Positions 11,700-24,740 of a stretch of 64,000 bases of DNA are shown one piece after another. Made by a program: the position numbers and the translations under genes. The stretch is from Eucalyptus grandis. Its lineage: Eukaryota > Streptophyta > Magnoliopsida > Myrtales > Myrtaceae. Each line of letters opens with the position of its first letter. Position 1 is the stretch's first letter. The notes below the pieces were generated by a model. It was not told where the DNA came from. It saw only the letters and a program-made list of their open reading frames with translations, and ran no database searches. The stretch is taken from assembly GCF_016545825.1 (NCBI RefSeq), contig NC_052619.1, forward strand, positions 29,613,803 through 29,677,802, read 5' to 3'.

Positions 11700-14334
11700 A
11701 AAAAAAAAAAGAGGTTAAATTGTACTTGGATAGTGGATGCTTGAGACATATGACAAGAGACTCAAACTGCTTTATAAAGCTTGTACAAGTTAATGGTGGG
11801 AAAGTTTCTTTTGGAGGAAATAGCAAAGGAAGAATTGTGGGATACGGAACTGTAAAGATTGGAAATCTCACGATCAGTAATGTTTCCTTAGTAGAATGAC
11901 TCAACTACAACTTGCTGAGTATTAGCCAGCTATGCAACACCGGTTTCAAAATTAACTTTTAAGAAAGAATATGTTCAGGAACCAGTAAAAACTCTTCTCA
12001 GACTTTTACGGGACGAAGACATGGGAATATCTATCTCTTAGATATTAAACCAGAAAAATCCCAATGTCTAATCTCAATTCAAGAGGAAGCAAATCTATGG
12101 CACATAAAGCTTGGGCACATCGACATGAAGCAAATAGCCAAGATCTCTACAAAGAAGCTTGTTTATGGACTACCCAATCTGACATACCAAAAGTCTGATC
12201 TATGTACACCATGCGTATTGGCAAAATATGTAAGAAATTCATTCAAGCCAATAAATCAAGAGTCCACTAATCGTGTACTGCAGCTATTACACATGGATCT
12301 CTTTGGACCAACTAGAACTCAGAGCATTGGAGGTAAGAAATACTGCCTAGTAACTGTGGATGATTATTCACGATTCACTTGGGTATATTTTATGGCAAGT
12401 AAGTCTGAAATCTTTTCTTATTTTATAAAATTTGCTAAGAAAGTTCAAAATGAGAAAGGGTATGTTATTTCCAGTATACAGACAGACCATGGAGGTGAGT
12501 TTGAAAATCAAGACTTTGCTAAATTCTGTGATAAATCTGGTTTCCAGCATGTATTCTTCTCTTCTTATACTCCAAAGCAGAATGGAGTTGTGGAAAGGAA
12601 GAATAGATTTTTGCAAGAAATTGCTAGAACTTTTCTAATTGAAAGTAACATCTCTTCTCGTTTTTTGGCTAAGGCAGTTTCTACAGCATGCTATATTATT
12701 AATAGAGTCTTCTTAAGGCCTATTCGAGAAAACTCCTCATGAGTTGTTCAAAGGGAAGAAGCCAATTGTTTCTTAATTTCATGTGTTTGGATGCAAATGT
12801 TTTATATCGAAAAATGCAAATGATCGAATTGGTAAGTTTGAAGAAAAATCAGACGAATGTATCTTCCTTGGATATTCAACCACCAGTAAAGCCTACAGAG
12901 TATACAACAAAAAGACTCAATTTGTGGAGGAATTAATGAATGTTAAATTTCAAGACTTTATGCAAAATCAATCAATTCGAACTCAACCCGAAGAACCCGA
13001 ACCTACTCTAGACTCTACAAAATCTAAATCTACGAAGTAGCTCAAACTTCGAAGACAAGCAATAGATGATCGTTGAAGAATCAAATGAAGAAAATGATCA
13101 ATAATCTAACAAATCAACCAGCAACTGGAAGCACAAGTCTAGTCATTCTAAAGAACTCATTATTGATGACATTAATGAGAGAATTCGTACATGATTCAAA
13201 AGGCGTGAAGAGTCTAGTGCTGTGGCTCTTATTTCTGAAGTAGAACCCAAAATAATAGAAGAAGTTTTAACTGATGAAAGCTAGATTGAAGTTATGCAAG
13301 AAGAACTCAGGCAATTTAGTATCAATGATGTCTGGGAATTGACTCATAAACCGAAAGGTAAATCTATCATTGGAGCTAAATGGGTTTTCAGGAACAAGAT
13401 GAACGAAAAAGGAAAATTCGTAAGGAACAAAACAAGACTCGTGGCCAAAGGATATACGCAAGAAGAAGGGATAGACTATGATGAGACTTATGCACCAGTA
13501 GCAAGGTTAGAAGCAATTAGATTATTACTTGCTTTTGCTTGTTATAAGAATTTCAGGTTATTCTAAATGGACGTCAAAAGTGCTTTCCTAAATGGATTTA
13601 TCAAAGAGAAAGTCTATGTAGAACAACCTCTCGGTTTTGAAGACCCAAGGAAACTAGACTTTGTATTTAGACTAAAAAAGGCGCTATATGGTCTAAAGCA
13701 AGCACCTCGAGCTTAGTATGACAGACTAATGTTTGTATTTGTGCCAGATTTCAATCAGATCCCCAAAGAATCTCATTTAAGTGTTGCAAAACGCATCATC
13801 AATTACGTTGCATCTACTTTAAATTTAGGTCTCTAGTATCCTAAATAATGAAACTTTACTCTTCTTGGATATTCAAACGCAGACCTAGCAGGATGCAGAG
13901 TTGATGGGAAGAGCACCTCGGACACTTGTCAATTGCTTGAGAACAAGATAGTATCTTGGTTTTCAAGGAAACAAAGTTAAGTAGCTCTATCTATAGCAGA
14001 AGCAGAATATGTGGCTCTTTGAAGTTGTTTTTTGCAAATTCTGTGGATAAAGCAACATCTAAGAGACTTTGGAATTGAAGACTCGTACACTGAGATCAAA
14101 TGTGACAACACCAGCGCAATCAATCTCACAAAGAATCCAATTCTTCACTCAAGAGCAAAGCATATAGAGATTCGACATCATTTCATTAGAGATTATGTTC
14201 AAAATGGAGAAGTCTCGATTCAATTTATTGACTCAAAGAATCAACTAGCGAACATCTTTACAAAGTCTTTGGAGAAAAGTCAATTTGAGCTTATTCGTTC
14301 CAGACTCAATATCTTAAAGCCAGAAGAAGTTTAG
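11700..14334 (+). pseudogene. pol: Copia pol: protease, integrase, RT and RNase H, with a large RT deletion
   Basis: Protease has YLDSGCLRHMT near 11722. Integrase (about 12090-12740) has the HIKLGHI...CTPC zinc region and the DDE acids in HMDLFG, QTDHGGEF and NGVVERKNR. RT begins near 13290 ([40 protein letters not shown]) and then jumps near 13740 into RNase H-proximal text (NPKESHL). The palm with the YVDD motif, probably 600-700 bp, is missing. RNase H follows (KCDNTSAI, HSRAKHIEIRHHF) and ends at 14334. Several stops and at least three frameshifts are present. It cannot encode a working enzyme. Confidence 0.9.
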
Positions 14335-14785
14335 ACTCAGGGATAAAAGTCTAATGATATTTAGACTTAGAAGATGAAAATCAACGACTGTAAGTTATTT
14401 TCGTTTTTAGAAATTTATCTCTCGGATAAAATCTTGAAAAGGTACGATTATCTATTAATCTATAATTGATTGATCCGGAAAAGGTACGATCATCTCCCCA
14501 CTTTTCATGATTATTGCAATCTTTCCTTTTTGAAAAAAAGGATTATTTTTGAAAATACAGTTATCTATTTTTCAAAAAAGTAGTTATTTTTTAAAAGACA
14601 TTTTCTATTTTTTTCCTTTTTACGTCATTCTGTATGCCTCTTTTCGACTGCTTTATATACTGATCGTCTTCCTTAAAACCCTAAAAGCACGGACCTTCGT
14701 TTTCTTACTTTTACTCTCTAGTTTAATCTTCCAAGTTCTCACCTTTTTCGTGAATCGAGTTTGGAATCTCTCAAAAACAGTGAGA

Positions 14786-16837
14786 ATGACATCCCAGAGA
14801 AAGTCTTCAAGGATTGCGAACAGGGGACCACAACAAATGCGTGAGGGTCCTACACATTTTGACCTCAACGAGGAAGAAGAATCTCCGAGACAAGAGCAGA
14901 GTCCACAACATTCTCAATAACATCAATCTCCTCAAGCTAGACCTCAAGGCAGTGTTCGTAGAATGGAGGAATAAATCATTGAAGGCGTAGAACTCGTAAG
15001 ATCTCAAAAGCCCGCCTTTATCTATAAGCTTTACTCTGCTTTAAAAAGGGGAAGGACTCCTTTGAAATATATCGATGAATTTTTGAAAGATAAAGGGTAT
15101 CGAAATGAAACCCACTTTTTGTGGACAATGGAATGATTGGAGATTGCTCCCGCGGGGTCGGCAGATCGAGCATTTGCGAATATTCCTAGTGATCCACGTG
15201 TTGGAGGTCTTAGTCAGCCTGATGGGAATGATGATGATAAAATGTACACTCATTTCAAGCCTAGAATGGGTGTTGCAGTGAATGTTCGAAGCAAAATGAC
15301 ATATATGTTTCGCTCGGATGAACACAGGCAACTTTACTCTAAGTTGCTAAAAAGAGGGGTGATCAATCCGAGGAGTATAGACTTTGATTTTCTTGATTCT
15401 GTGAATGTGAAGCTGAGAGAGAAATTCACTAAACTTCAACTTGAGCAATTTTGTTCTGAGACTTCTGAGGCATATCTAGAACTTATTGCTTACTTCTATT
15501 CTAATTTCAGTTTTTTGGATGCGAATAGATTTTCGTTTAGTATTTGAGACCAGGATTATGTTGTTGACATGGACACATTGGTGGATGTGATTGGAGTGGA
15601 GCGAGGGGCTTTCCAATCGATTAGTGTGTATGTTGGTCGTGCGATAGTAGAGCTTGTTCGAGATGGAATGGCTGAAGGAAGAATTTCGTACTTGAGGATG
15701 AATGCCTCTAACATTTTGCTTCACAAGATTGTAATCAATTGCCTCAGACCCAAGTCAACCTCGAAGATAGACGTCTCTAACTCAGAAGAAAAGTTGATGT
15801 ATGCTATCAACGCTGGAAAGAAATTCTCTCTACCTCACACAATCATGTTTCACATGTACAAAACGATGGCAAAATACAGATGGCAACTTCCTTACTCAGG
15901 GCTTGTTACAAAGCTTTTTAGACGTTTCAACATTCAGCCTCTTGGGATTTTATGTGTTCGATCATGTGATCAAATGGTAGTGGGACCGAAAATGGTTTCC
16001 AAAATGTGTTTGAAAGAGCTGGACAAAGCTTTGGAGCAATTGAAAGAGAAAACTTCTATCAAGTCACACCAAGGTTCTTTAGTGGCAAAGCAGAAAAGGA
16101 AGGAGCCCATGATAGCTCCATCCAAGAAAAGAAGAGCACTCGTTTTGGAGGATGAAGAGGATGAGGACGATGTTACCATTTTTGCTCTTGCACTGAGAAA
16201 TATTCAAAATGTTGTTCTAGAGACTGAGGAGAGAGAGAGAATCAAGATATAGATGAAGAAGAGGAAAATAGTGGAGAGAGAGAATCAATGCAAAAAGAAG
16301 CAGAGGAAGAAAGAATTGCAGAAGAAGAAGAAGGCAGAGGTGAATAGGCAGAAACAGAGCATGAACCATACTTCTCACCTCCTGAGGGCATTGAAACAAG
16401 GGGAGTTGCCGAGAAAAGAGGTACATCTTCAACTGCTGTTACTAATGAAGGTGTTAGTCGCTCACCTACAGATCACATAAGACATCTATGCTTCTCAAAT
16501 TCCAGAAGAAGGTCATGAGGTTTCATTGCCAAATTTGAGTGATCATGCTGGCTTGCCATCATCTGCAAATACTCCTACTGATCATGCATAAGCCAGTACT
16601 CAAACTGAAAATTCAAGAGACCTTCGCAGAATTCTTGATGTTCTTATGGAGATGCGAGAACAGATTTATGCCCTAGGATGCGAAGTTCAGAACTTGCAGA
16701 ATGCATGTCAAGCCTCTTCAGTTTCCTTGCATGATCAGGTTAATGCCCTTGCTATTCAAGTTCAAGCAAATGCCAAGGGTGAAGATGAGGCTCAACTGAA
16801 GGAGGATTTGAAGAAGCTGGAAGGGATTGTCCAGTAA
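14786..16837 (+). pseudogene. Third ORF downstream of pol (env-like ORF of Sirevirus type), broken
   Basis: One frame runs from the ATG at 14786 to 16252, interrupted by four isolated stops (14918, near 14972, near 15134, 15545). A frameshifted acidic stretch and a last open segment (16646-16837) follow. The protein would have a basic N-terminus (SQRKSSRIANRG), a globular middle (LPHTIMFHMYKTMAKY), a basic nuclear-signal-like patch (SKKRRALVLEDEEDEDD), an acidic region and a C-terminal coiled coil of about 60 residues. Sireviruses are known to carry such an extra ORF, often called env-like. I see no convincing signal peptide or membrane segment, so an envelope role is not supported by the sequence. 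Confidence 0.7.
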
Positions 16838-17228
16838 ATGGGAGATTTCCAGCTCATTCGTGTTCCTAGGCAACCGTGATTCCATTATCTTTTTATCTCT
16901 ACTTTTTTTTAATGCTGACAAAAAGGGGGAGAGATGGTGCAAATTTGAAACTTGACTCTTGATTGGTTCACTTTTCGAATGACTATTATTTGGTTGTTTG
17001 GTTGTGACTGAATTTGGTTTGGTTTGTTTGATCATTTGGTTATTTTAAGCACTATTGGTATTTCATGGCAAAGATAGTTGTTTATTTACAGGACTAACTT
17101 TTTTCCTATGGATGCAAATTCAATGATGTCTTTACTAAGTCAATTATCTTTGTGAGATATCCATGTTTGCTTGAGTTATGTTTTGCAGGTCAAAAATATC
17201 CAAATCTGCAGGAAAGTTTTGTCACCCT

Positions 17229-17243
17229 AAAAAAGGGGAAGAT
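17229..17243 (+). other. Polypurine tract of Copia element 1
   Basis: aaaaaaggggaagat immediately precedes the 3' LTR start at 17244, the expected plus-strand priming site. Confidence 0.75.
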
Positions 17244-18196
17244 TGTTGGAGAAAACTTCCTTGTGTGTTTTGAAGATGACAAAACGTTTCCATCAGTCTA
17301 GTATGAAGACTTACAAACTCTTTAGTCAAAGTCTTAAGATCGCCAAACCACCAGACTCAAGATTCAAAATCTATCCTTATTGACAGTTTTTAGACTGTCG
17401 AATAAGACTTATCCAGAACTGAGTATTTTGTTAAGGATTTGATTCTATCGACTGAAGAAGATCTCTCGGCTGGAGATAGCATCTTAGAATCTATTATTTG
17501 TTTTGATTTCAATTCGGGTAATTTAGATCCGTTGATTAACGAAGCATACTTGGAAGGTTCTACTTATGAAAACCTAGATCCTAATTGTATGGGCGAACAT
17601 GATTGGTGGCCTATCGTCATATTCTTTAAATAACTCAAAATCTTCATAATTGATTCTGTCTAACGAGTAGATTGCAAGAACTCCTTTGGTAAGTGCCAAT
17701 GGGTATGAAGGCATGGAGCAGTATATAAGGAAGTCGTTCCAATTATTCGAGTGTGTGCGCGATAGAAAAATTCCCAAGTCTGAAGCTCCTTGTTCTTTGT
17801 CAATTCAATTGTTGAGCGAAAACTTGTACTCAAAAGAGCGTTTATATTTCTATGAGACATTGAGGAAATGTAGCAAAGTTTTTACACTGTAGAATCAGGA
17901 AGAGTTATACTGTAACAACTCTTTTGATTCTTAGTGAAATCCAGCCGGTGGATTGTCAGTGCAGAAGAGTGGACGTAGGCTTGGATCAAGCCGAACTACT
18001 ATAAACTTTGTGTTCTTATTCTCTTCCCTAAGCTCTTTACTTTGATTGTAACAATATTTGTTTGTTAGAGTCTAATTTCCTTTTCATAATCTATTGCTAA
18101 ACAGAGTCAGTTCAAAAGTAAAATTATAATCTTTACTCTGCAAAATTTGTTTGCGCAACTATTCACCCCCTCTAGGTGCTCGTATTAGCTTTCACA
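17244..18196 (+). repeat. 3' LTR of Copia element 1
   Basis: Starts tgttgg, ends ttcaca, matches the 5' LTR. Contains tatataagg at 17722-17730. Confidence 0.9.
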
Positions 18197-18252
18197 CCCA
18201 GTACCGTAGTGGAAACAAAATTGAAATCCGACAACATAGGAGGCCGTACTAG

Positions 18253-19770
18253 CCGTCCGAAGTTACTGCATGTTTGTAATACTCCATTTTCCAGATTTTC
18301 CAATTGTAGGCGTGCGCAGTCATCATGCATATATCACACATTGCCTTGACATTGTCACATTATTGCTGCTCATATATTTGAATGGACACCTCAGAAGGTG
18401 CGACGATTTGTGGGAGGATTTTGGAAATGATGCACACACATATATTTCCACTGAAACATGCATTTCAACATCTATCGTGCACAATAGCAATTCTCGTATG
18501 CCTCAAAAGATAAAGAAGGCCACATACATATTAGTCAACTACTATCACTTCTTCTGGAAAATGGAGAACCCAAGAGCACGTTGATTAACATGCTTGACAT
18601 CTAAATCAGTGTCTATTAGGTTCCTCGCATGATGGACTCTTCGACATTTTTCACTAAGAGAAGGAAAAAAATACGGACTACCAAATGCATTCATATAAAG
18701 AAAAGAGGATCAACAGCCAAAACCCAAAAATCAACCTGAAGCTCTGCAATTAACTTCAGAACATGACTACACAGCCAAGAACACCCAATAAATTGACTGA
18801 TGCATTCACATCAAGAGGAAAGAATCGGCAGCCAAAACCCAAAAATCGATCCAAAGCTTTACACCGAACTCTAGAAAAAAACCATGTCCTTGTAAATAAA
18901 AGGGACGCAAAGCCTGTGGAATAATGCTATTCTCCCTAACATCCTTCAAAAGCCGCAGCGGCAGTTGATCAAGCTTTAAACATTAGAAAAGGCCTTCTTA
19001 ATGTTTCAGTCCCATCATCTGCAAGCTTTAATGCATTGTTCGGGCGTACTTGTTTTCCTTCTCGTCAGCCACTACTCCACTCGGAAGCTCCTCTCCGATC
19101 TCACAAGTTCACCTGCGGAGCAACTGAACCGCTCTAATCAGGATTTGAGAGACCAATGGAAACTGACAGTGAACAGTGAGCCAAAGCAGAATTTTTGTAC
19201 CTGAATGCACCGGTGAATAATGCTGCTACTCTTTGAATTTCTTTCTAATGCGAAAATAATAAAATATTGGTGCAGCTCTTAAGCCAACATGGCAAAATTC
19301 GAGTCCATTCATTGAGTGACATGTGCCACGTTTGGGCCTATCATCAGAAATCCCACAGCTTGTCTCTCTCTCTTCAATTAATGTTTTTACTTATCTTTTT
19401 TCTTTTTTTTTTTTTTTTTTCCTTTATCCTTTTTCTTTCTTCTTCTTCCTCTTTCACTCCACCAAAGATGCAACGCCTCACCGTCTCAGTCCCCACCGTG
19501 GCTATAAACACCGGTTGCCGATGAAAACAGAGACTCACCGACCGTCCAGGTCACCCCACAATGACAAGAAATGTGGGTCTTGCTCGGGCACTCACTCGGC
19601 CCCGCAAGGTGCATCGGCCTGACCTTTTCCTCTTTGGTACACAAGTGCACTCTCCTTCCAAACTTGAGAGATCGCCATCGTAATCAATAATCATAGCCTC
19701 GGAAGATAACGTGGGGGTTTGGGTCGGAGGTCGTGGTGTTTGATCCATGCCTCATGGGTGGGTGGGGATG
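18253..19770. other. Intergenic sequence with a 115-bp tandem duplication and a pyrimidine-rich tract
   Basis: Two similar ~115 bp copies begin at 18686 and 18801, each with cagccaaaacccaaaaatc. A T/C-rich run lies at about 19390-19460. Positions 19155-19243 are the left part of a segment duplicated at 63551-63640 (agaatttttgtacctgaatg). Short open frames at 18270-18584 and 19001-19204 match nothing I recognise and I do not call them genes. Confidence 0.5.
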
Positions 19771-19988
19771 TGTTGGAAGATATGCCGAAGATCCACCAGA
19801 TTACGTTGGATATATCTTTGAGATTGTAATTGATTATTTTGTATCTGATACGATATACTTCCTTATTCATTGAACATCCTCTGTATTATTTAATTTTCTT
19901 TGCACATTGAAACAATCAATGAAGTGCACATAATACATTCTCTCTCTCATTCTCGATATCCTTCTTGTTTCCTCTTTATTTTCTAACA
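19771..19988 (+). repeat. 5' LTR of Copia element 2
   Basis: 218 bp, starts tgttgg, ends ctaaca, with a ctctctctcattctcgata block near its end that the 3' copy shares. Confidence 0.9.
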
Positions 19989-20000
19989 TGGTATCAGAGC
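19989..20000 (+). other. Primer-binding site of Copia element 2
   Basis: tggtatcagagc directly adjoins the 5' LTR; initiator Met tRNA type. Confidence 0.85.
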
Positions 20001-20185
20001 GAGCATTTCTTTTCTTCTGGCTTCCGCATCCTTTGATTGCCGCTTGGACGTTTCTTCCCTTTGTTGACGTGGGTACACTAAACCTGCAAAACAAGGTTAG
20101 CACTCCGGTGTAGGAGTCAGTATCTAAGCAATTCAAAGATCAGAAAAAAAAAATTCTTCTTACCATTCTGTTTCTTACCGACACC

Positions 20186-21800
20186 ATGGTTAAGGAAGAT
20201 TCATTGATTTCTAGAGGAAAAACCCTAGAGGAATCAAGTGTGCAACAAGAACACGTCATGGAGCGGAGCCAAGAACCCGTGCCCGGCCCGGTAGGGACAG
20301 CCCATCGCAAGCCAAGCCATTTCGGGACAACCGATCGTGGCCCAACATGTTTCAGGGCAATCCATTCAATGGCTACCTGTTCAGATGGCACCCGGCCCAT
20401 GGATCTATAGGCCCACTCAGACAAACCCATGGTCGATGGGCCAAGGCCTTGGAGAACCAGCTCAACCCAGTGGAGGCCCACCAACCATTCTCAGGGCAAG
20501 CCCAACAACTGGGTTGAATCCAACGAATGCGGGTTATTCATCCGAACTGGGTATTCCGGGTCTGGGGCCAAATCCCTACCCATTTTCCCAACCTGATTTC
20601 CTGTCGTATTCGCTTCTCGCCGCCAGCAATCGACTGGAGCCCGGTGATCCGCTCTACACGGCGACGAGCGACGAGCTAGAGTTACGGCTCATCACTCAAC
20701 AATTATTAGGGCCTGACAATTATTCCAATTGGTTGGTGGAGTTCTAGCGAGCGTTGGTCATAAAGGACAAAGAGGTTTTTATCGATGGCACATTACCGAT
20801 TCCGTCAGATGAACGAATGGCACTATTATGGAGGAAATGCAATCAATTAGTCCGAATATGGATAGGCAATTGCATTACCACTAAAGTCACAGCTGGACTT
20901 CCTTCGACGGAAGATTCGAGAAAAATGTGGGAGAATATCAAAGAAATATATGGAAAATTAGACAGGGTTAAAATTTTTTCTTTGACCCAACAACTCTCGG
21001 ATCTAAAACAGGGAAACATGAGCATCGCCGCTGTCTACAACAAATTATCAGCTTTATGGAACAAATTAGAGGCAGTCGAGGAGAAATTAGAAGGCCCTAA
21101 TCTTACCTTACAGCAGTACCACACCATAAGAGAGAGGGAAAGGGTCAAGAGATTTATGCTAATATTGAATGAATCTTACCAAAATTTTCAATCTCAGATT
21201 TTGGCGATGGAACCCATGCCGTCGCTTGGCCGGATTTATTAGCTCGCCGTCCAGGAAGAAAGCTAGCGTCTCATAGCTCATGCGAGTCACAGAGGAGCCA
21301 CAACCAGAGAGCACAAAGGCAAATGAGCACGCAAGTCTGGTTTGCAGGAGCAAACCCTAAAACCTTCAAGAAAGGAATGGATGGCTAGGATCAAATGATC
21401 CAATCTAACGGTCCACGAGGGCTTAACCCGTCCGCTAGATCCGACGGCCCACATTTTATCTCTCTAGCAGGATCGGATGGCCCATAGCGCTCCTTTCCCG
21501 CGCATGGATCCAACGGCTCAAATGAGGCCGCGATGGCTTCTTTTTTTAAACCATCCAACGGACCACAATTTGCCACATCATCAAAGAATAATGGCCAAAA
21601 TTTTAAAGAAAAAGGTAAGTTATACTGTGATTATTGCAAGTGTCCATATCATACAATTGATACTTGCTGGAAACTTCATGGTAAACCTAGAGACAAAGGG
21701 AAGAGAGATTTTCCAACAGCTTTACAGGTGACAGGGCAACATACTAATAGATTAAACCAGTCAATCACCCATGATCAGTATCAAGAGATTATGAAGGCTC
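20186..21800 (+). pseudogene. gag: Copia element 2 gag with proline-rich N-terminus, broken
   Basis: The likely start is the ATG at 20186. A proline/glycine-rich leader of ~150 residues continues in another frame (20337 on), so a frameshift lies near 20340. The Copia gag domain follows (LLGPDNYSNWLVEF, FIDGTLPIP, KIFSLTQQLSDLKQGN). It is interrupted by TAG at 20745, where relatives have an open codon, and TAG at 21240 in the IYxLAVQEES context. Another frameshift lies near 21280. The zinc knuckle near 21627 reads CDYCKCPYHTIDTCWKLHG, the form in which CWKLHG follows the knuckle. Confidence 0.85.
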
Positions 21801-21879
21801 TTAGGAAGTTGGATGTCTTTGACAGCACCGAAAGTTTTACAGGTACTTCTTATTTTTTGATGAATTCAATTTCGAAGTC

Positions 21880-24733
21880 TAATTGGATAATTGATTCGGG
21901 TGCTAGTGACCACATTATCTATGATGAAAGTCTTTTTTTCGAAATAAAAATAAAATTACACTTTCCTATTTCAATCCAACTTCCAAATGGGAATGCTACC
22001 CATGTCACAATGATTGGCACAGTAATTCTTAATTCTCTTATCACACTCCAAAACATTTTTTATGTCCCAGAATTCCATTTCAATCTCATATCAGTTTCTT
22101 GGGCTTGTGAAGAAAATTCATGCCGTGTCCTATTCAATCCTGATTATTGTCTATTTCAGGCCCTTTCAACTGGAAAATAGATGGGCTTGGGTAGAAATTG
22201 GCAAGGGCTGTATTTTTGGACCAATTTTTCCAATAATTTCAGTTCATCTTGTACTAAATTGAATAAACTTTTTCTTAGTCATCGAAGATTGGGTCATTAT
22301 GCTGCTTTTCCTTTCCCCCAATGTTCAATTTGTCCTCTGGCAAAGCAAGCTTGTGTACTTTTTGAAAATAGCAAATCTCGTGCAAAAAGTCCTTTTTTTC
22401 TAATCCATGCTGATGTTTGGGGGCCTTATCACACACCCAATCATGATGGTTCTCGTTTCTTCCTAACAATTGTGGATGATTTTTCTTGTGCCACGTGGAT
22501 TTTTCTGATGCAATCAAAGAGTCAAGTTCTTTCTCATCTCAGAAATTTTCTCTCCCTCTCCAAAAATCAATTTGTGAAATCTATTCAACGTATTTGTACT
22601 GACAATGGAAGGGAATTCTTCAATAATGAATGTGCATTCATTCTATCTTCAAACAGAATTTTGCATCAGAATTCTTGCATCTATACCCCCACAACAAAAT
22701 GGAATTGTCAATCGTAAACACCGTCACCTATTAGAAGTAGCCCGTGCTCTTAAATTCCAAGTTTCCATTCCCGAGACCTTTTGGGGAGATTGTGTGGTCA
22801 CTGCAACTTACCTAATCAATCGAATGCCAAGTTGTGTTCTCGACAAGAAGACACCTTTTGAAATGCTATATGGAAAGAAACCAGAACTTCAACACTTGAG
22901 AGTTTTTGGTTATTTATGCTATGTGACTACAGTGGGGCCATGGGATAAATTAAGTCCATGCGCTAGACGATGCATCTTTATGGGATATCCGAGTCTCACA
23001 AAAGGATATCGGGTTTTCGATCCATCAAATGGGGATTTCTTTGTCAGCAAGGATGTAATTTTCCATGAGAATATATTTCCTTTTGCTGAAGATTTATCTT
23101 TACACGATGGGACTAATAGGGGCATAGATACTCATCGTTTTTTATTTGAAGAAGATCTATCTCCTGGACAATCCTATATCATTGCACCTCCAGCATATTT
23201 GCCAAAAGGTACAGTTTCCTCTCCAACAGTAGCCGTGGATACTTCCGATACACTGAATGAGAAGGGGGATACTTCTTCACCAATAACATCATCATCTGAA
23301 GAATCACAAGTTTCTTCAGTACCTCCATAGAATAACCAACCACGGCGATCCGAGCGTGCTAAGTGTCCACCCACATGGACAAAGGACTATGTTTGTGCGG
23401 CTACAAATTTTCAAGGTACTCGTTACCCTATCTCCTCATATGTCTCTTTTCATCAGTTATCGCCAGATCATATGTGCTGCATCAGTCGTGTGTCTGAAGA
23501 AATAGAGCCGTCCCATTATAATGAGGTAGTGAATGATCCACGATGGCAAAAAGCCATGGAAACAAAATTGCATGCATTAATGGAGAATCATACATGGGAC
23601 ATTGTCCCTTTATCGCCTCATCGAAAACCGATTGGCTGCAAGTGGGTCTACAAGATTAAATATAAAGCTAATGGGTCCGTAGAACGATATAAGGCTCGGT
23701 TGGTAGCCAAAGGCTTTGCTCAATGAGAAGGTTTTGATTACCATGAAACTTTCTCTTCGGTAGCGAAAGATGTTACAGTTCGCACCTTATTGGCAATTGC
23801 TGCATTTCGTGATTGGTCATTGCACCAAATAGATGTCCACAATGCTTTCCTTCATGGTGATTTGGATGAGGAAATTTATATGGACATTCCACTGGGATTA
23901 CAGAGATAGGGGGAGTCTAGAGTATGCCGTCTCCGCAAATCCTTATATGGTCTCAAGCAGGCTTCTCAACAGTGGTATGCAAAGTTTACAAATGCACTTA
24001 TAGGAGCAGGATTCAAACAGTCCAGACATGATTATGCCTTATTTACATGGACAAAAGGTATGTCATCTATCTACTTGATGATATATGTTGATGACATACT
24101 TCTTATGGAAAATGATGAATCTGTTGTGCCAAGTCTCAAAGAGTATTTACATTCCACTTTCCATATTAAAGATTTGAGACCACCCAAATATTTTCTTGGA
24201 ATTGAGATAGCTCGTTCAAAGCAAGGGATTTCTCTTAGCCAACGGAAATTTGTCTTAGAAATTATATCGAAGGCAGGTCTATCAAGATGCAAACCAGCAG
24301 TTATTCCTATTGAGCAGAATATCAAGTTGACCACTGCCAATTATGATGCGAGTCTAGAATCTACAGATAATGACTCATTACTCAAAGATCCATCAGGTTA
24401 TCAAAGACTAGTCGAGAAACTTATCTATCTCACTATGACCAGACCAGATATATGTTATGCGGTCCAAACACCGAGTCAGTTCATACATAATCCAAAACAA
24501 AAGATTCCGCACTTAAACTTGTAGCAAATCCAATAGTACATGAAAGAACAAAACACATAGAGGTCGATTGCCACTTTACTCAACATAAGATTCAAGAAGG
24601 GATAATCAAAATAGTAGGAATCGGGACTACGGAACAGCCTGTAAATATATTCACCAAGCCCTTATGTCAACAGCAACATACATATCTTCTAAGCAAGCTA
24701 GGCGCCTTAGACATATACAAGCCACCAGCTTGA
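21880..24733 (+). pseudogene. pol: Copia element 2 pol, with integrase catalytic change and RNase H deletion
   Basis: Protease shows WIIDSGASDHI near 21883. The integrase zinc region (HRRLGH...CSICPLAKQ) is near 22275-22350. The first two catalytic acids are present ([17 protein letters not shown]), but the third motif reads [11 protein letters not shown], with Asn where the family has Glu. RT runs in one frame from ~23470 to 24524 with stops near 23724 and 23907 ([35 protein letters not shown]). After HNPKQK the sequence jumps to the end of RNase H (ANPIVHERTKHIEVDCHF), removing its first catalytic part. It ends with TGA at 24731. Not functional. Confidence 0.9.
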
Positions 24734-24740
24734 GGGGAAG
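24732..24740 (+). other. Polypurine tract of Copia element 2
   Basis: gaggggaag abuts the 3' LTR start and overlaps the pol stop codon. Confidence 0.75.

Larger units (their letters stand above)
8984..18196 (+). mobile_element. Copia element 1: Sirevirus-type LTR retrotransposon, decayed
   Basis: The element is bounded by LTRs at 8984-9895 and 17244-18196, both starting tgttggaga and ending in tttcaca. Near-identical 5-bp flanks (cctag left, cccag right) fit a target duplication with one later mutation. The order LTR, PBS, gag, protease, integrase, RT, RNase H, third ORF, polypurine tract, LTR is Copia order, and the extra ORF after pol is the Sirevirus arrangement. By hand, about 20 differences occur in the first ~290 aligned LTR bases. 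Stops, frameshifts and an RT deletion make it non-functional. Confidence 0.92.

Noticed and set aside
18270..18584. 104-codon plus-strand frame
   Set aside because: No recognisable domain, and it directly adjoins LTR-fragment sequence.
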